Assembly (NCBI GenBank): GCA_963969365.1
Contig: OZ017750.1
Location: forward strand, 1,798,001 to 1,862,000
Source: Asterochloris sp. CNOR1
Taxonomy: Eukaryota; Chlorophyta; Trebouxiophyceae; Trebouxiales; Trebouxiaceae
DNA: 64,000 nt
Direction: 5' to 3'
Part shown: positions 1 through 12,000 of the stretch, piece after piece
How positions within the stretch are numbered: position 1 is the first letter of the stretch
How the letters are laid out: each line of letters begins with the position of its first letter
The notes under the pieces: model-generated
Database searches by the model: none
Seen by the model: the letters and a program-made list of their open reading frames with translations, nothing else
Told to the model about the DNA's origin: nothing
Position numbers and translations under genes: made by a program

Positions 1-59
1 GTGCCAGCCCACCTCTCTGCAACAGCAAGGAGGTCCATGCCCTGCCTGGGGCCCTGCAG

Positions 60-3000
60 GTCGCAGAGATCCTGCTGATGATGCGCCCTGAGCGTGAGCC
101 CCCCTCAGAATTCCAGGAGTACACTTTAGTGGCCATTGTGGCAGTGGCCTCTCAGCTGGCGGGAACCATGCCAGGGCGCCAGCAGGTGCACTCCCTGGCA
201 GTCAAGTTCCAGCAGGACGTGCAGGCGCTGACACAGGTGGGTGGCACTGTGCACAACCCCTTTCCTCCCAGCTTATGACATGCTGCAATCCCATCATTCT
301 GTCCTAGCAGCCAAGCTGTGACTGCAGCCCAGACCAGAGCTTCAGGGTCTCCAAGCGCAGGCTTCTGGCCTCCGCGCTATTGCCCTTGTTGCGACATGGG
401 CATGGGCTCTGCAATGTCTTGCACTGGCCCAGAGTCTGCAAAGGTGTCCCTTCCAAAATCTCGAGGTGATAGGACACTCCAAGACTGACAGTTACTGGAG
501 GGGCAGCTGTGGTGGCAGGGGATCCTCCTCCCACTGCCTGCTAGCCCTTCATGACGAAGGCAGACAAAGTGTCTGGTTTGACTGCAGGTTTTTGAGTACA
601 TCATGACCAGTCTGAACCGCTACCGGGATGTGCATGCACGCATACAGGCCTGCATCGGGGAGGATGGGCAGCTCATGCTCAATGGGGCTCTCAACCATTC
701 AGCCCATGCACAGGTCAGCCCCAGCTCAGACTGCTCTGCTGGCCCCTCGACAGCCTTGCATGTTTTGTCCATACGCTTCAGGATATGTTGCTGCCTGCAT
801 CAACCTACATGGCAGGTTGTCTCCTGCTATGTGTGCACCCAGCGCTATGAAGTATGCTTCGGTGGAACCAGCAGGTGTTTGAGCCTGTTGCACAAATCAC
901 TGGAAGCAGGTCAAAGCAAACTTCACTGCTCAGCCACAACTGCTCATGTCCTTCAGAGCCAATGCGACTTGGTTGTCAGAATCCAGCACATTTCCCATTT
1001 CTTGCTTGACATACACAAGCACAGGCTGTACCTTCTGGCCCTTGCTGGCTAAAGCTGCGCCCTCAGGCATTCTGTTGTTCTGCTGCATGCAAATTGTTTC
1101 TCCAGCAGCCAGAGCAAAGTTGTTCGCTCAGCTGCAATTACCTGTGTGCTGCAGAGCCAGCATAACCTGCCCATAGTTGCCCAGCACCAGCCTCAGCAGC
1201 ACGTGGTGCTCAACTCAGACATGGATGCCTTTGCCCATCGCCTCAACAGCATTGTTGCCCGGGACTACATGAGTGAAGCCCTAGCCCTGGGCCCAGTTGA
1301 GGCCACACCAGGTGGGACCAGGCTGTCACAAGGACAACACCACCATGCACAGTACTGTGTGAAGAGCTGCTCCTGGCTGACTAGAACCAAAGCCGACAAG
1401 CACTGTTTTGCTGAGCTGTCGCTCTTGACAACAGCTGCATGATGGCAATCCACCCCCCATGCTGAGCTGCTGGTCCATACCTCAGCTCCACCATGTGTAT
1501 GGCCATGTGCAGCTGGCTCATGGCTCTGAACGTCATGATGTGTCCTGCCAGGTGCCCTAAAGTTAAGCGAGGCCTACCTGAGCAACACCGCGCCCCCGCA
1601 GCTGAGGGAGCAGATGCGGGAGAAGGTCAACCAGTTTAAGTCGCAGCAGGAGCAGGTGAGCCTGCCTCGCTGACTATTGCCCTGCAGCTCCTTGTGCTTG
1701 GGCCGCCTGCATGCTGATCTCGGGTGACAGTGTTCCAGAGACCAGGTTGCAGGAGCTGCTCATATGGCAATTGCCTGCTCCCAAGAGACACTGAATGGTC
1801 ATCTGCCCTGTCGACTTCGGCTCAGCTGCAGCTGGACCTTGCCCTGCCTGCATGGCTGTCCTTCCCAGTCCTCCAGCCAAGGGCCTGGGCCCAGCCTGGC
1901 CAAGACAAAGTCCAGGCAGCCGCTCTTGCCTGCATGTGCATTCCTGAGTGGATGCACAATCTGCAGCCCCAAAGTAGCTCTGGTCCTGCATATTGCATGC
2001 ATATTGGCGCCCTGGCCGCAGAGCAATTAGCAGCATGAAGCAGCGTAGATCTCCTCTTGTCCTCTGCGGGTGCTCGTCTGGGACCACAGTCCCACCCCGC
2101 GCATGAAGGATGCTCCTTGCCTTGCACGGTGTGTAGCAGCTCAGAACAATTGAGGGCTGCAGGTGGTCATCTTCGACCGCATCCACAACCTGCGGGTCAA
2201 GGATATCCAGGACGAGTACCAAAAGTACATGGAGCGCGTGCGCAGCAAGGCCCAGGGCGCGATCGACCAGGCCAACGCGACCTACCAGGGGTCGCGTGGC
2301 CTGCTGACAGCCCGTGTGGAGCAGCTCGCCCTCTCTGTGCATGGGCTGCACCGCCAGGTGAGGGGCTTCTTGAAGGCTACTTGGGCTGGTGGAGAATGGA
2401 CTGGCAGCATCCTGTACTCCCCTCTGCACATCTCTGGGCCCTGCGGGGTGCACGCACTGGATGAGGTTCTGAGGACTAAGGTGCTGGCCAGGCTGCAGCA
2501 TGCAGGCAGAGTAGCCGCCCTGCACAGGGCCTGCTTCAGGCTTGAGCCTGAATGGTGGGCACGTGTGCACCCCCAAACTTTGCAGCGCCCTCACAATCTG
2601 CTCTGCTCCCCGCAGCTGGAGGACTTTGCTCAGCAGCCGCAGCAGCATGCCCAGCAGAACCTGGTGGCCATGGCCTCGGGGCCCCAGGCCTCGGACCCCA
2701 ATGTCACAGCTGCCGCCCAGGCTGCTGCAGCCGCAGCGGCAGCTGCGGCCGCCAGCTCTCAGCACCTGGGAGACCTGGCCGCCTTCGTGGCATCCCGCCT
2801 GACCCCAGAGCAGCAGCGTCAACTGCTGGGGGACGGGCGCCATAACGCTGCCGCTGCGCTGGCGGCTGCGGCGGCTGCCAGCGTGGAGGGCGGGGGCGCC
2901 GCCGGCAGCAGCGGGCAGCAGCTGCAGCTCCCGGGGGGCATGACGCTGCAGCCACCCAGCCTGCCGGTCCAGCGCCAGAGCTCGTCGCAGGCCATGGAGG

Positions 3001-5833
3001 CCGATGGCGTGAGCCAGCAGACGGCGGCTTCTAAGCCCCCACTACCACCGCAGAAGGTTAGCCAGTCGGCATGCTGCATGCACACGTTTTGCCAGGCTGC
3101 TTTTGTAGCTCCTTCTGATGGTGACTGAATGGTCTCTTGGAGGGAAGACCTGAGAGACCAGAGGCGCAATCGCTTGCTCGCAGCAGAGTGTTTTGACAAG
3201 ATGCACTCCTGTGAGCAGCCTGCTGGCCATTGCCACCAACATGCAGCCTTGAAGCTGAAGTCATGGCCACAGTTCCTTCTCACAGCATCCCCCTGCTGCA
3301 GGGTGCCCAGAGCTACTTTGGGCAGGGGCACTGGCCATACGCCATGCAGCAGGTGCGACACACACTGCCCGCTGTACATGCTCTGACATTGCTTAAGGGT
3401 GGGCCAGCCCTGTTTGTGTGCATGGGCCTCTCCTTTGTTGCCACAGTCAAGGCCCCCAATGAACACTCACCTGGCTGTGCAGGCTGCTTCTGACGCATCT
3501 GGGCAGCAGCAGAGGGCGCTGCTGGCATTCGCCCAGCAGCAGGGCTCCTACCTGCAGTCGCGGGAGCAGCAGCAGATGCTGCTAGAGAGGCAGCTGGCAC
3601 AGCCCGGCCACCTGCCGCTCAAGGGCCTGACCCAGCAGCAGCACCAGCAGGTCATGGCAGAGATGGCACAGCGCGGGCAGCACCCGCAGGGCGCTCTGGT
3701 GAGCCCAAGCTTCTGCTGACCATGGCCTGCAGACATTGCTGTGGACCCATTACTCCCCTCACACAACCCTGCCATGCTTCAGCAAGCTGCTGGTGCCTAA
3801 GACAAGAATGCATCTCTACACGAGCCATGCTGCCTGGATGCAGCGTTGTCATGTCTGGCGGTGTGAGAGGCCCTGACATGTTCTGTTGTGCTTGCAGCAG
3901 AGGTCAGGACCAGTGCAGGGCAGGGATGGCCCTGCTGCAGTGTTCCAGCAGGTGGGCTTGGGATGTCGCCTGTTGGTCTCAGAACGCTTACTGTGCCAGT
4001 GGCATTGCTGCAACCCTTTACAACGGCAAGGCTATGCAAGCAATTCATTGACACTACAGCACTGGCCAGTCTGCAGACCTCTGCCCTCTTGCTGCTGTGC
4101 ACGCCAGCTTGCAGAACCCTGCTCTCTCTTGGTTGCAGACGGCCGCTCAGCTCAGCAGCCGGCCCCCTCTGCCCAAGGCGCAGGAGGGCTCCTCGCTGGC
4201 CAGCCTGGTTCACAACAATGGGCACCAGGCTGGCGCCCCTCAAAGCGCTGCCCCTGGCGGGGCAGCCCACCTGCAGGGTGACTTGCAGGAGGCGCAGCAG
4301 CCTGACAGCACACAGCAGGGAGCTGCTGGCCTGCAGGGCGGCGCAGTGCAGGGCGGCGCTGAGCCCCAGCGGCAAGGCAGCGAGGACAGCTTGGGGGAAT
4401 CGACGCCGTCCCGTTCCCCCTCTCCAGGCAGGGGCCAGGCGGCTGTGCACAGCACAGCAGCGCCTGGCAGCAGCACGCCTGCGTTGCAGCAGCCCCAGGG
4501 CATAGCCCAGCACCCTGCTGCAGCTGCGTGCCAGCAGCAGCAGGGGCAGGTGCCGCTCTTGCCGCCCCTGCAGGCCCCCCAGCAGCCTGCACTGGCTGCG
4601 AGGCAGGCCGCAGTGCAGCTGACCATGCCTGTGGGGCAGCCCAGTGCTGTGCCGCCAAGGATGGTGCGGGGAGGGCCCGTGCCTGGCGCATATGTGGATG
4701 GCAGGTGGGCGCCACAGCCTGGGCAGCATGTGGTGCAGAGGCCCGGCTGCAGTCCTAGCGAGCTGCTCGCTGGTGCATGCATGGAGCTGCAGGGCTGCTG
4801 TGAGAGGGTCTCAAGGGTTGCTGTGCAGATCTTCATCCACAGCAAGTCCAGAAATATATTTTGCAGGGCAGGCTGGTGCTGTCATCACAGCTTCAGCTGT
4901 CTGTGTTGCACCTGCAGGCAAGTGACGACTGGCTCCGGCGAGCTGCCTGCCCACATCAGTTACAGCATTCTGCCTGAACGGCCGAGCACCACCAAGCGCA
5001 AGGCAGATGCGCAGCGGGGGCCAGGATTTAAGCGGCAAGCTGACACAGGGAGTCCGCTCCAGGTCTGCGCCCAGCCCTTCGCTCCTCACTTCCATTTATT
5101 GCCAAGCTGTGTCTGCATGAGCCAGCGCTGTTCATTATGGTGGTCTGCTTGTTGTGTCGCCATAAGGATATTTCTGCTGCCCATGTTGTTGAGCATGGCC
5201 ATAAGTGCATGGCATCGAGCAGGCTGCTCATCCTATCAGCCTGAGGTGCTCAGGTGTGTTGCTCCTGATCTGCTGCAGGCAGCTGGGCGGCAGGTGGTGA
5301 CCAGCGGCGGCCTGGCTCCTGCCCACACACGAGCCTCCGCTGCGCCCCCGCAGCAGCAGTCCTTCACAGCCCTCATGACTGCTGGCAGCCGTGAGCTGCC
5401 CGAGCAGCCCCAGCAGCCGGCACATTCAGCAGCAGGGGCACCCATTGGTGGCATTGACCCTGCTGCTCCTGCTGTGAACCCCCAGGCTGCTGCCTCACAA
5501 GGCCATGTCCCGCAGTCGCCATTTGCCACGCTTGGCATGGCAGGGGCTGGACATCAGCAGCAGATGCAGGCAGCCCCAGCCAACGGCCTCCAGCCGCAAG
5601 TGGGGCCTGTGCCCGTGCTGCGCCCTGATGTGGCCAGTCAGCAGAGAGGCTCACCTGCGCGCCACACTAACTCGCCAGCGCGAGTGAATAGCCTGAGCAA
5701 TTGGGTGGGCCCCTGGCAGCGGCAGCAGGGGCATCAACAGCAAGGGCAGACGCCCCAAATCACCCAGCAGCCCCACCAACTGGGTTCAGCTCGCACCAGC
5801 TTCAACTTCGGCCCCCCTGCTTCAAACGCTTGA
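60..5833 (+). CDS. Unrecognised Q/A-rich protein, 5' end outside window
   Basis: Exons (phases close throughout): 60-236, 588-713, 1155-1311, 1552-1655, 2163-2357, 2616-3056, 3483-3698, 3898-3951, 4139-4704, 4918-5062, 5279-5833 with stop TGA. About 910 residues are visible; bases 1-59 are the end of an intron. The first five exons encode a folded, mainly helical part containing FDRIHNLRVKDIQDEYQKY. From about residue 255 the protein becomes low-complexity: an 11-Ala run near 2721-2755, then Gln-rich, Pro/Ser-rich stretches. A basic patch TTKRKADAQRGPGFKRQ near 4990-5040 could be a nuclear localisation signal. The composition suggests a nuclear scaffold or transcription-associated protein, but I recognise no catalytic motif or named family. 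The true start lies to the left of the window. The exon structure is well supported; the function is unknown. Confidence 0.75.
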
Positions 5834-6097
5834 TCTTGTGCACCCATTGGCACACCAAGCAGACCCCCATCTGAGTGTCCTTTGTCTTGCATGCTGAACA
5901 TCCGGTTAGGACACCAGAAATGCTAGTGGACAGTGATAAGTCTGACAAGGTCATGAAGCAGTTACTGCATTGAAGTCCCCTCTGGAGTAGGTCAACACCT
6001 TGGACCTCAGCATGCCATCATTTTGCCGGTAACGGTTTTATGACATAGACACAGCACCCCCAACAAATCGTCTTGGATGGTCTAGTATTGAGGACCG

Positions 6098-9000
6098 ATG
6101 GCAACCATTAGCAAGTTGGACACACTCCAGCAGGATGCAGCACAGAAGGCAGCCAAAGCTTCTGCCTTGGAAGATGTTGCCGGGGTTGGTGGAGATGAAA
6201 GGTACCTGGCCCAGATCTGCAATGTTGCACTCAGAAACTATGCTCTGCTTTGTGTTGAGACTGCACCAGACTTGGTGATGCATTGGCTGTCAGCCTTCTT
6301 CTCCGTAGGGGAAAGCAAGCAGTGTGGCCCACAACAGGGCCGCTGCTGCTCGCTTTCTGGTGGGCCAGCTCTGGGCTACACACCTACCAGCTGCAGTTGG
6401 TAGTGCAGCTGCTTGCAGCATGATCAAGGCTCTGGCCATGCAGGTGTCTACAGATGACCTGGCTGTCTGCCTGCAGTGTGACCGAGGCGCTTGCCAAACA
6501 GGTCTTCTCAGACTACAGGAGCTCTGTCACGCGGGGCCAACCTCACCCTGCGGCCATCTCTGAAGCTGCCAGCCTTTCGTGAGCCTGTTTGATGCATCAG
6601 CACCTGCAAGACCACTCCAAGAATGCCTGACAGCTGTGGGCCCACTCAATTTCCCTGCTTGCAGCACAAATGTTGTATATCTGCTGCAGTGCCATTGCTC
6701 TGCCTAAGACAGACTACCCACTCTGGGACACACTGCCGGACGCACTGGTGGACAGTGGCAAACTCAGTCAGCTGCAGCTGGAGGGTGTGCTGTACGCTTG
6801 TACCAAGCACCAGCAATTCCTGCCCAGCGGCGAACGTGAGCCCTATCCCAGTCAACAGAGGGTGTTCAAGCAATTCCGTGTCCATCAGGGCTCTGGAATT
6901 CCCATGTTGTCATGCTTTGCAGTCAATAATGCCTGAGCCTGTGTACAGCATCCTAGCATACTGAAAGTGCAGGATGGCTACTCCAAGCCGTCCGCTGTTT
7001 GAATCCTGCGTCACTGCAGGTGCGGGCTTCTTCATTGGCGATGGAGCTGGTGTGGGCAAAGGTCGTCAGATCAGTGGCATCATTTTAGACAACTATGCTA
7101 GGGGCCGCAGGTGACAGCCTGCATCCTGAACAATGCAGCTTGCCTGCATGGCATTGGCGAGGACAGGGAGAGCCATGTGCAGCCTGCTGCGTACCTGGAG
7201 AGGACCAGCTTCTCCAAGCCCAGCCTGCTGCAAGGGCCCTCCTTGCATGCATGACTGGCTATCCCTTTGCTCCAGCACATTGCGGCCCAGCATGCTGCCC
7301 TGCGTGCACAGGGAGAACATCTGGCTGTCCCTGTGCTCCACCTCATCTGCGCCCAGCATCCTGCCTTGCATGCAGGAAGCATGTGTGGCTCTCCACATCC
7401 TCGGACCTCCACCTGGACGCAGAACGCGACCTCAGGGGTCTGGGATGCATGTCCATCAGCGTCATCAACAACCTGCAGACCCTTGACAAAGTGACCACCA
7501 CTCCACAGGAGGGCGTGATGTTCATGTAGGTTGCTGCATGCGTCGCAGAACATCACACCCTGCTTGGCGCCCTCTGCATCCGCCTGCACCTGTTGAGAGT
7601 GCTCTGTTGAGTGCCTGCTTGGCCTCTGACTGCTGATCTGCACTGCCTCCCTCCCCCTCTCGTGAGAGCTCCCTCAGCATCCACTCCCTCGCCACCACTA
7701 CAGCCCAGCGGCTGCATTGCATGCTCCTGGGTGACCCAGATCCCCTGCACACTGCTGCCTGTGCGCTGTGGCACCCTGCCCAACCACAGCAATTGAATTG
7801 TCGCCTTGCTGCCAGTCTGGGGACACTGCGACCTGCCTGCTGCAGGACTTACAGCACCCTCACCATTGCTCGCCAGAACAAGCAGTCGCGCAGGGACCAG
7901 GTTGTGCAGTGGTGTGGTGGGTTCAAGTTTGATGGCTGCCTCATCTTTGACGAGTGAGTACTGTGCTGCCCAGCCACTGATATTGCAAGGTACCTCACTG
8001 CAGCGGGGGCTGAAGTGCTGCACTGCCATGCTGGCCCCAATCTGCACGACAACCCTGTGGCAGCCCCTCCTCACTGTGACAGGCCAAATCAACTGGCCCA
8101 TGAAGCAGTGCTTGTGATCAGCCCTGCTGCCAGGCAGTGCACCAGCTGCCCACCACTTTGCTCTCTCAGGCATGCTGGCCTGCAGATGCCACAAGGCCAA
8201 GAATTCAGGGACGGGCAAGCAGGAAGGCACCAAGGTGGCACATGAGGTGCAGGAGATCCAGAAGGCCATGCCCCGTGCCAGGGTGGTCTACTGCTCAGCC
8301 ACAGGCAAGATGCTGCCAGCATGCACCTGCTCTCCAGCCCCAGGCTGGGCGGCTTGGCTGTTTGTGTCGACTGCTGCATGACTGCTGACTGCGCGGGATG
8401 CTGTGCTAGGCTGCTGCAGCCAGCAGCTGCTTGCACACATCTGCTTCCAGGTCCGCAGGACAGCGCAGAGCTGTCCATGAACTGCCTCTGTGTGCTGAAT
8501 GACTATGTGCTGCTCAGGTGCTGGTTTGCTGTTTCAGAGGTATCAGGGTGCCAAGGTGTGGTGTGATGCTGCAGGGGTCAGCGAGGTGGGCAATATGGCC
8601 TACATGACTCGCCTCGGGCTGTGGGGACCCGGCTCAGCGTTTCCAAGGTGTGCCTGCCTGCCGCATCGGGAGGGCGCAGTCATTGCCCTGGGACGTAAGA
8701 CTGCATTGCTTCTGGCAATAGCAGTCCTGCACAGCCATGATCGCCTGTGTGGGGAACGCCTCCCAGGACTTGGGCAGTGCAGAGCAGAGCAACAGCAGTT
8801 GGCAGGCACATGCCTGAAGCTTGCCTCGCAAATGTGAGCAACTGCCTGAACGTGTACTGTCACTGCAGTTTTGACGAGTTCCTGGACCAGATGAAGAGAA
8901 GAGGCAAGCCTGGATGACAGACACTGCCTGCCATTCACGGCTGCCTGCCGGGGACACTCAACCCCTTGAAGTGTGGAAGACGGGTGACCTGCTGCGGGCC

Positions 9001-12000
9001 TGCAGGTGTCAGCTTCCTTGAGATGATGGCCATGGAGCTGAAAGCTGAGGGCTACTATGTGGCACGCGGGCTCAGCTTCAGGTTGGTCCCCCTGCCTTGG
9101 GTCTGCCGACCTAAAAACTTTGCTAAGCTGACTCTGTGTGCTGCACGATGACCATGGGTGCACCTCTGCTGCCAGAGCTTGAAGAGGGGCCATTGCCCCT
9201 GAGCCAGCAGGCCGCCTGTGTCAGTTGCCCAGTCAGCTGACAGGCAGGGCCCCTGTGCTGCAGGGACGCAGAATTTACAGAGCTGTCCTGCAACCTGACT
9301 GATGCCCAGATTGAGCTCTATGATGGCGCAGTGGAGATGTGGTGGACCATTCGCAGCGAGATGGTGCAGGCCCTGCACATCTGCAGCATCAAACGAAAGG
9401 ACCTCTGGAAGACCTTCTGGTCTGCACAGCAGCGCTTCTTCAAGCTGCTGTGTGTGTGTCTGAAGGTGAGCTTGGCTTGCATCTGGGGACTCCCTGCTTG
9501 AACAAAAGTCTGGAGACTTGGAAGCTGATGTTCATCTCTGCTTGAAGGTCAGCCACCGTCTTAGTCTGCCAGCACGCATCAGCACCTGAACCGCCAGCAT
9601 GCCTTAGAGCCTTGTTTGGTTTTGACAAGCCTTTGGCTCTTCCTCAAGGCTGTTGGCAAGCTCTGGCTTGCATTTGTAGGAGGCTGGGAAATTTGTCTCT
9701 AGGAGGTTCGTCACATTTCTATGAAGACACTTGCATTGGCCTGCCCAGGACTTGTGGGTTGCTGCGGTGCTGCCACAGGTCTGTTTGTGCTTTGCATTTG
9801 CCATTGCTATGTCGTGCGTATGCCATTGCTCTGACCTGCCTACCCCACCTGCTGTGCTGGCACTGCAGGTTCCCTGTGTGGTGTCAGAGGCCAAGGCCGC
9901 CTTGGAGGAGGGCTTTGCTGTTGTCATTGGGCTGCAGACCACCGGCGAGGCAGCAGCAGACCAGCTCAAGCTTGCACCAGGTGCCTTCTACGGGGAGTTC
10001 ATCAGCCCCACAAAGCAATGTATGCGACTGTTTGTGGAGCAGAACTTCCCTGTGCGCACGCCTGCCAAGAGTCCGCAAAAAGGACAGAAAGGTGAGTGCC
10101 TGCGGCCGCCAGGCACCTGCTGCAGGCTCTCCCTGGTGCTCCTGCAGCACACTGTTGAAGCCATGCTGGGCCCCATCAAGAGCTGTCGCTGGGCTCCAAG
10201 CCACATGCTGCACCTGGAGACCACCATTGCGCAGCAAAGATGTTGCATCGCCAGCACCACTGATCACCAATCTGAAGCCATGGCCCTGCTGCCCACATGC
10301 TCCATGGCTGCAGGGGAGCCAGGGCCTGAGATTGATACATGCGTTCGCATGAGGAATGACTTGCTCGAGCAGATAGACTCCCTGGAGCTGCCTGCCAACT
10401 TCCTGGACGCCCTTATCGACCAGCTGGGGGGCCCAGGTTAGTGTGATCGCAATGGGTTGTCAGTACCAGATGTTTGGATTGTGAGCTGTCATTTCTCATC
10501 GGCATCAGCCAGGAGAGGGTTGAATGTGGGACAGGGATGTCGGGAGTATGTGAGTAAGGCTGCCAACTGAGCATTGCTGCCACCTCCCGGGGATGGTCCA
10601 TGCTGAAAGGCTCAGCACCTGTTGACATCAATCAGCAAGGGGAGCAGGGGGTGGTGGCTGTCAGCTGAGGAGCATTGTTGCGTACATGCAGCACCTGCAT
10701 GTCAAAAGGGCCTTTGCATTTACCGAAGCTGCAGGCTGGGCAGTGCTGCCATGGCCAAGTGACACCTGCATGTCAAAGGAATCAGCCTGTCCACACACGG
10801 CAATCTGCTGGGATGTTCAGGTTAGCGATGCGGCAAGCTGTGCAGCACTGCCACCTCTGCTGCTTGGAAAAGGGCTCGGCCTTCAATGGGTCCTGGTGGA
10901 GATCCACAGATAGTGGCAGGCACCACAGCTCAAGCAAACCCTTAGGCAGTACTTGCTGAGGTTTCGCCAGGCATTCCGTTCCTGCCCCGGACTCACGCTG
11001 CTGGGCACCCTTATCTCGTGACATGCTTGTGTGAGGTCTGTGGTCGAGATGCCAGACTGCAAGCAGCGCATCTTGCCTGTGGGAAAGGTGTTGTGCACTG
11101 CAGGTGCTGTGGCTGAGATGACTGGGCGCAAGGGGCGCTTGGTGCGCAATGGAAAGTCAGTCGTCTACCAGCCGCGCAGCAACACTGGAGACACAGACTC
11201 CCTCAACGTCAAAGAGACGAGTGGGTGTGCTGTGCCATGTGTGCCTTCTGTCTGTGCTTGCCCCAAGTCCCAAATCTCAGCTTGGTGTGGGCTGCCCAAG
11301 TGGCAGGCGGCTCTCTGTCCACCAAACACGATACTCTAAAGACTTGCAGCCAGATGTTTGAATGGCGTCGGCAGGATGACTTGTCAACCCCTGCTTCTGC
11401 CGGGCAGGGCCCAGGGTCACTCCACCTCTGGAGCCTGACTTGGACAGTGTGTAATGCTTACAGGCAGCTTCATGAGGGGCTTGAAAAACATCGCTATCGT
11501 GTCTGACGCTGCCAGCACAGGCATATCCCTGCACGCCTCCCGCGATGCTGTCAACCAGCGCCGCCGTGTGCACCTGACCATTGAGCTGCCCTGGTCGGCC
11601 GACAAGTCCATTCAGCAGCTGGGGCGCTCCCACAGATCCAACCAGGTCAGCTGCAGCGCTGACGCTGTGAAAACATCTGGCACGGCCTTGCCACTGCTGG
11701 CAAAGCCTGACACCAGTCTGACTGTTTGGCTGCTGTGCGTTTGTCATGCTGGGGCGCTCTCACTGCTCCAATCAGGTCAGCTGCACTCGCTGTGGTGTAA
11801 GTTCACAGGCTTGCTGCCGGGTGCATCTGTGCAGGCTTGCCCAGCTGCGCGCGCTGTGGTGTAAGTTCACAGGCTTGCTGCTGGGTGCATCTGTGCAGGC
11901 TTGCCAGGCAGGCACTCACAGCATTGAACAGGACGGCCAGTGCGTGCTGAGTGTTGCACACGACTAGCATGTGCTGCAGCTGCTTGGCGGCACCTGCACG

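Noticed and set aside
1674-2843. Long minus-strand open frame (389 codons) opposite the first gene
   Set aside because: It spans plus-strand exons and introns of the Q/A-rich gene, has low-complexity reversed CAG/GCA composition and no recognisable motif. It is a shadow of GC-rich coding sequence.
3797-4729. Minus-strand 310-codon open frame
   Set aside because: It overlaps exons 8-9 of the plus-strand gene, which have consistent splice phases; no homology was seen in the reverse frame.
7214-7415. CRISPR-like or mobile-element explanation for the intronic repeats
   Set aside because: Units are few, degenerate and always overlap a host splice junction. No terminal inverted repeats, target-site duplications, transposase or reverse transcriptase were seen anywhere in the window.
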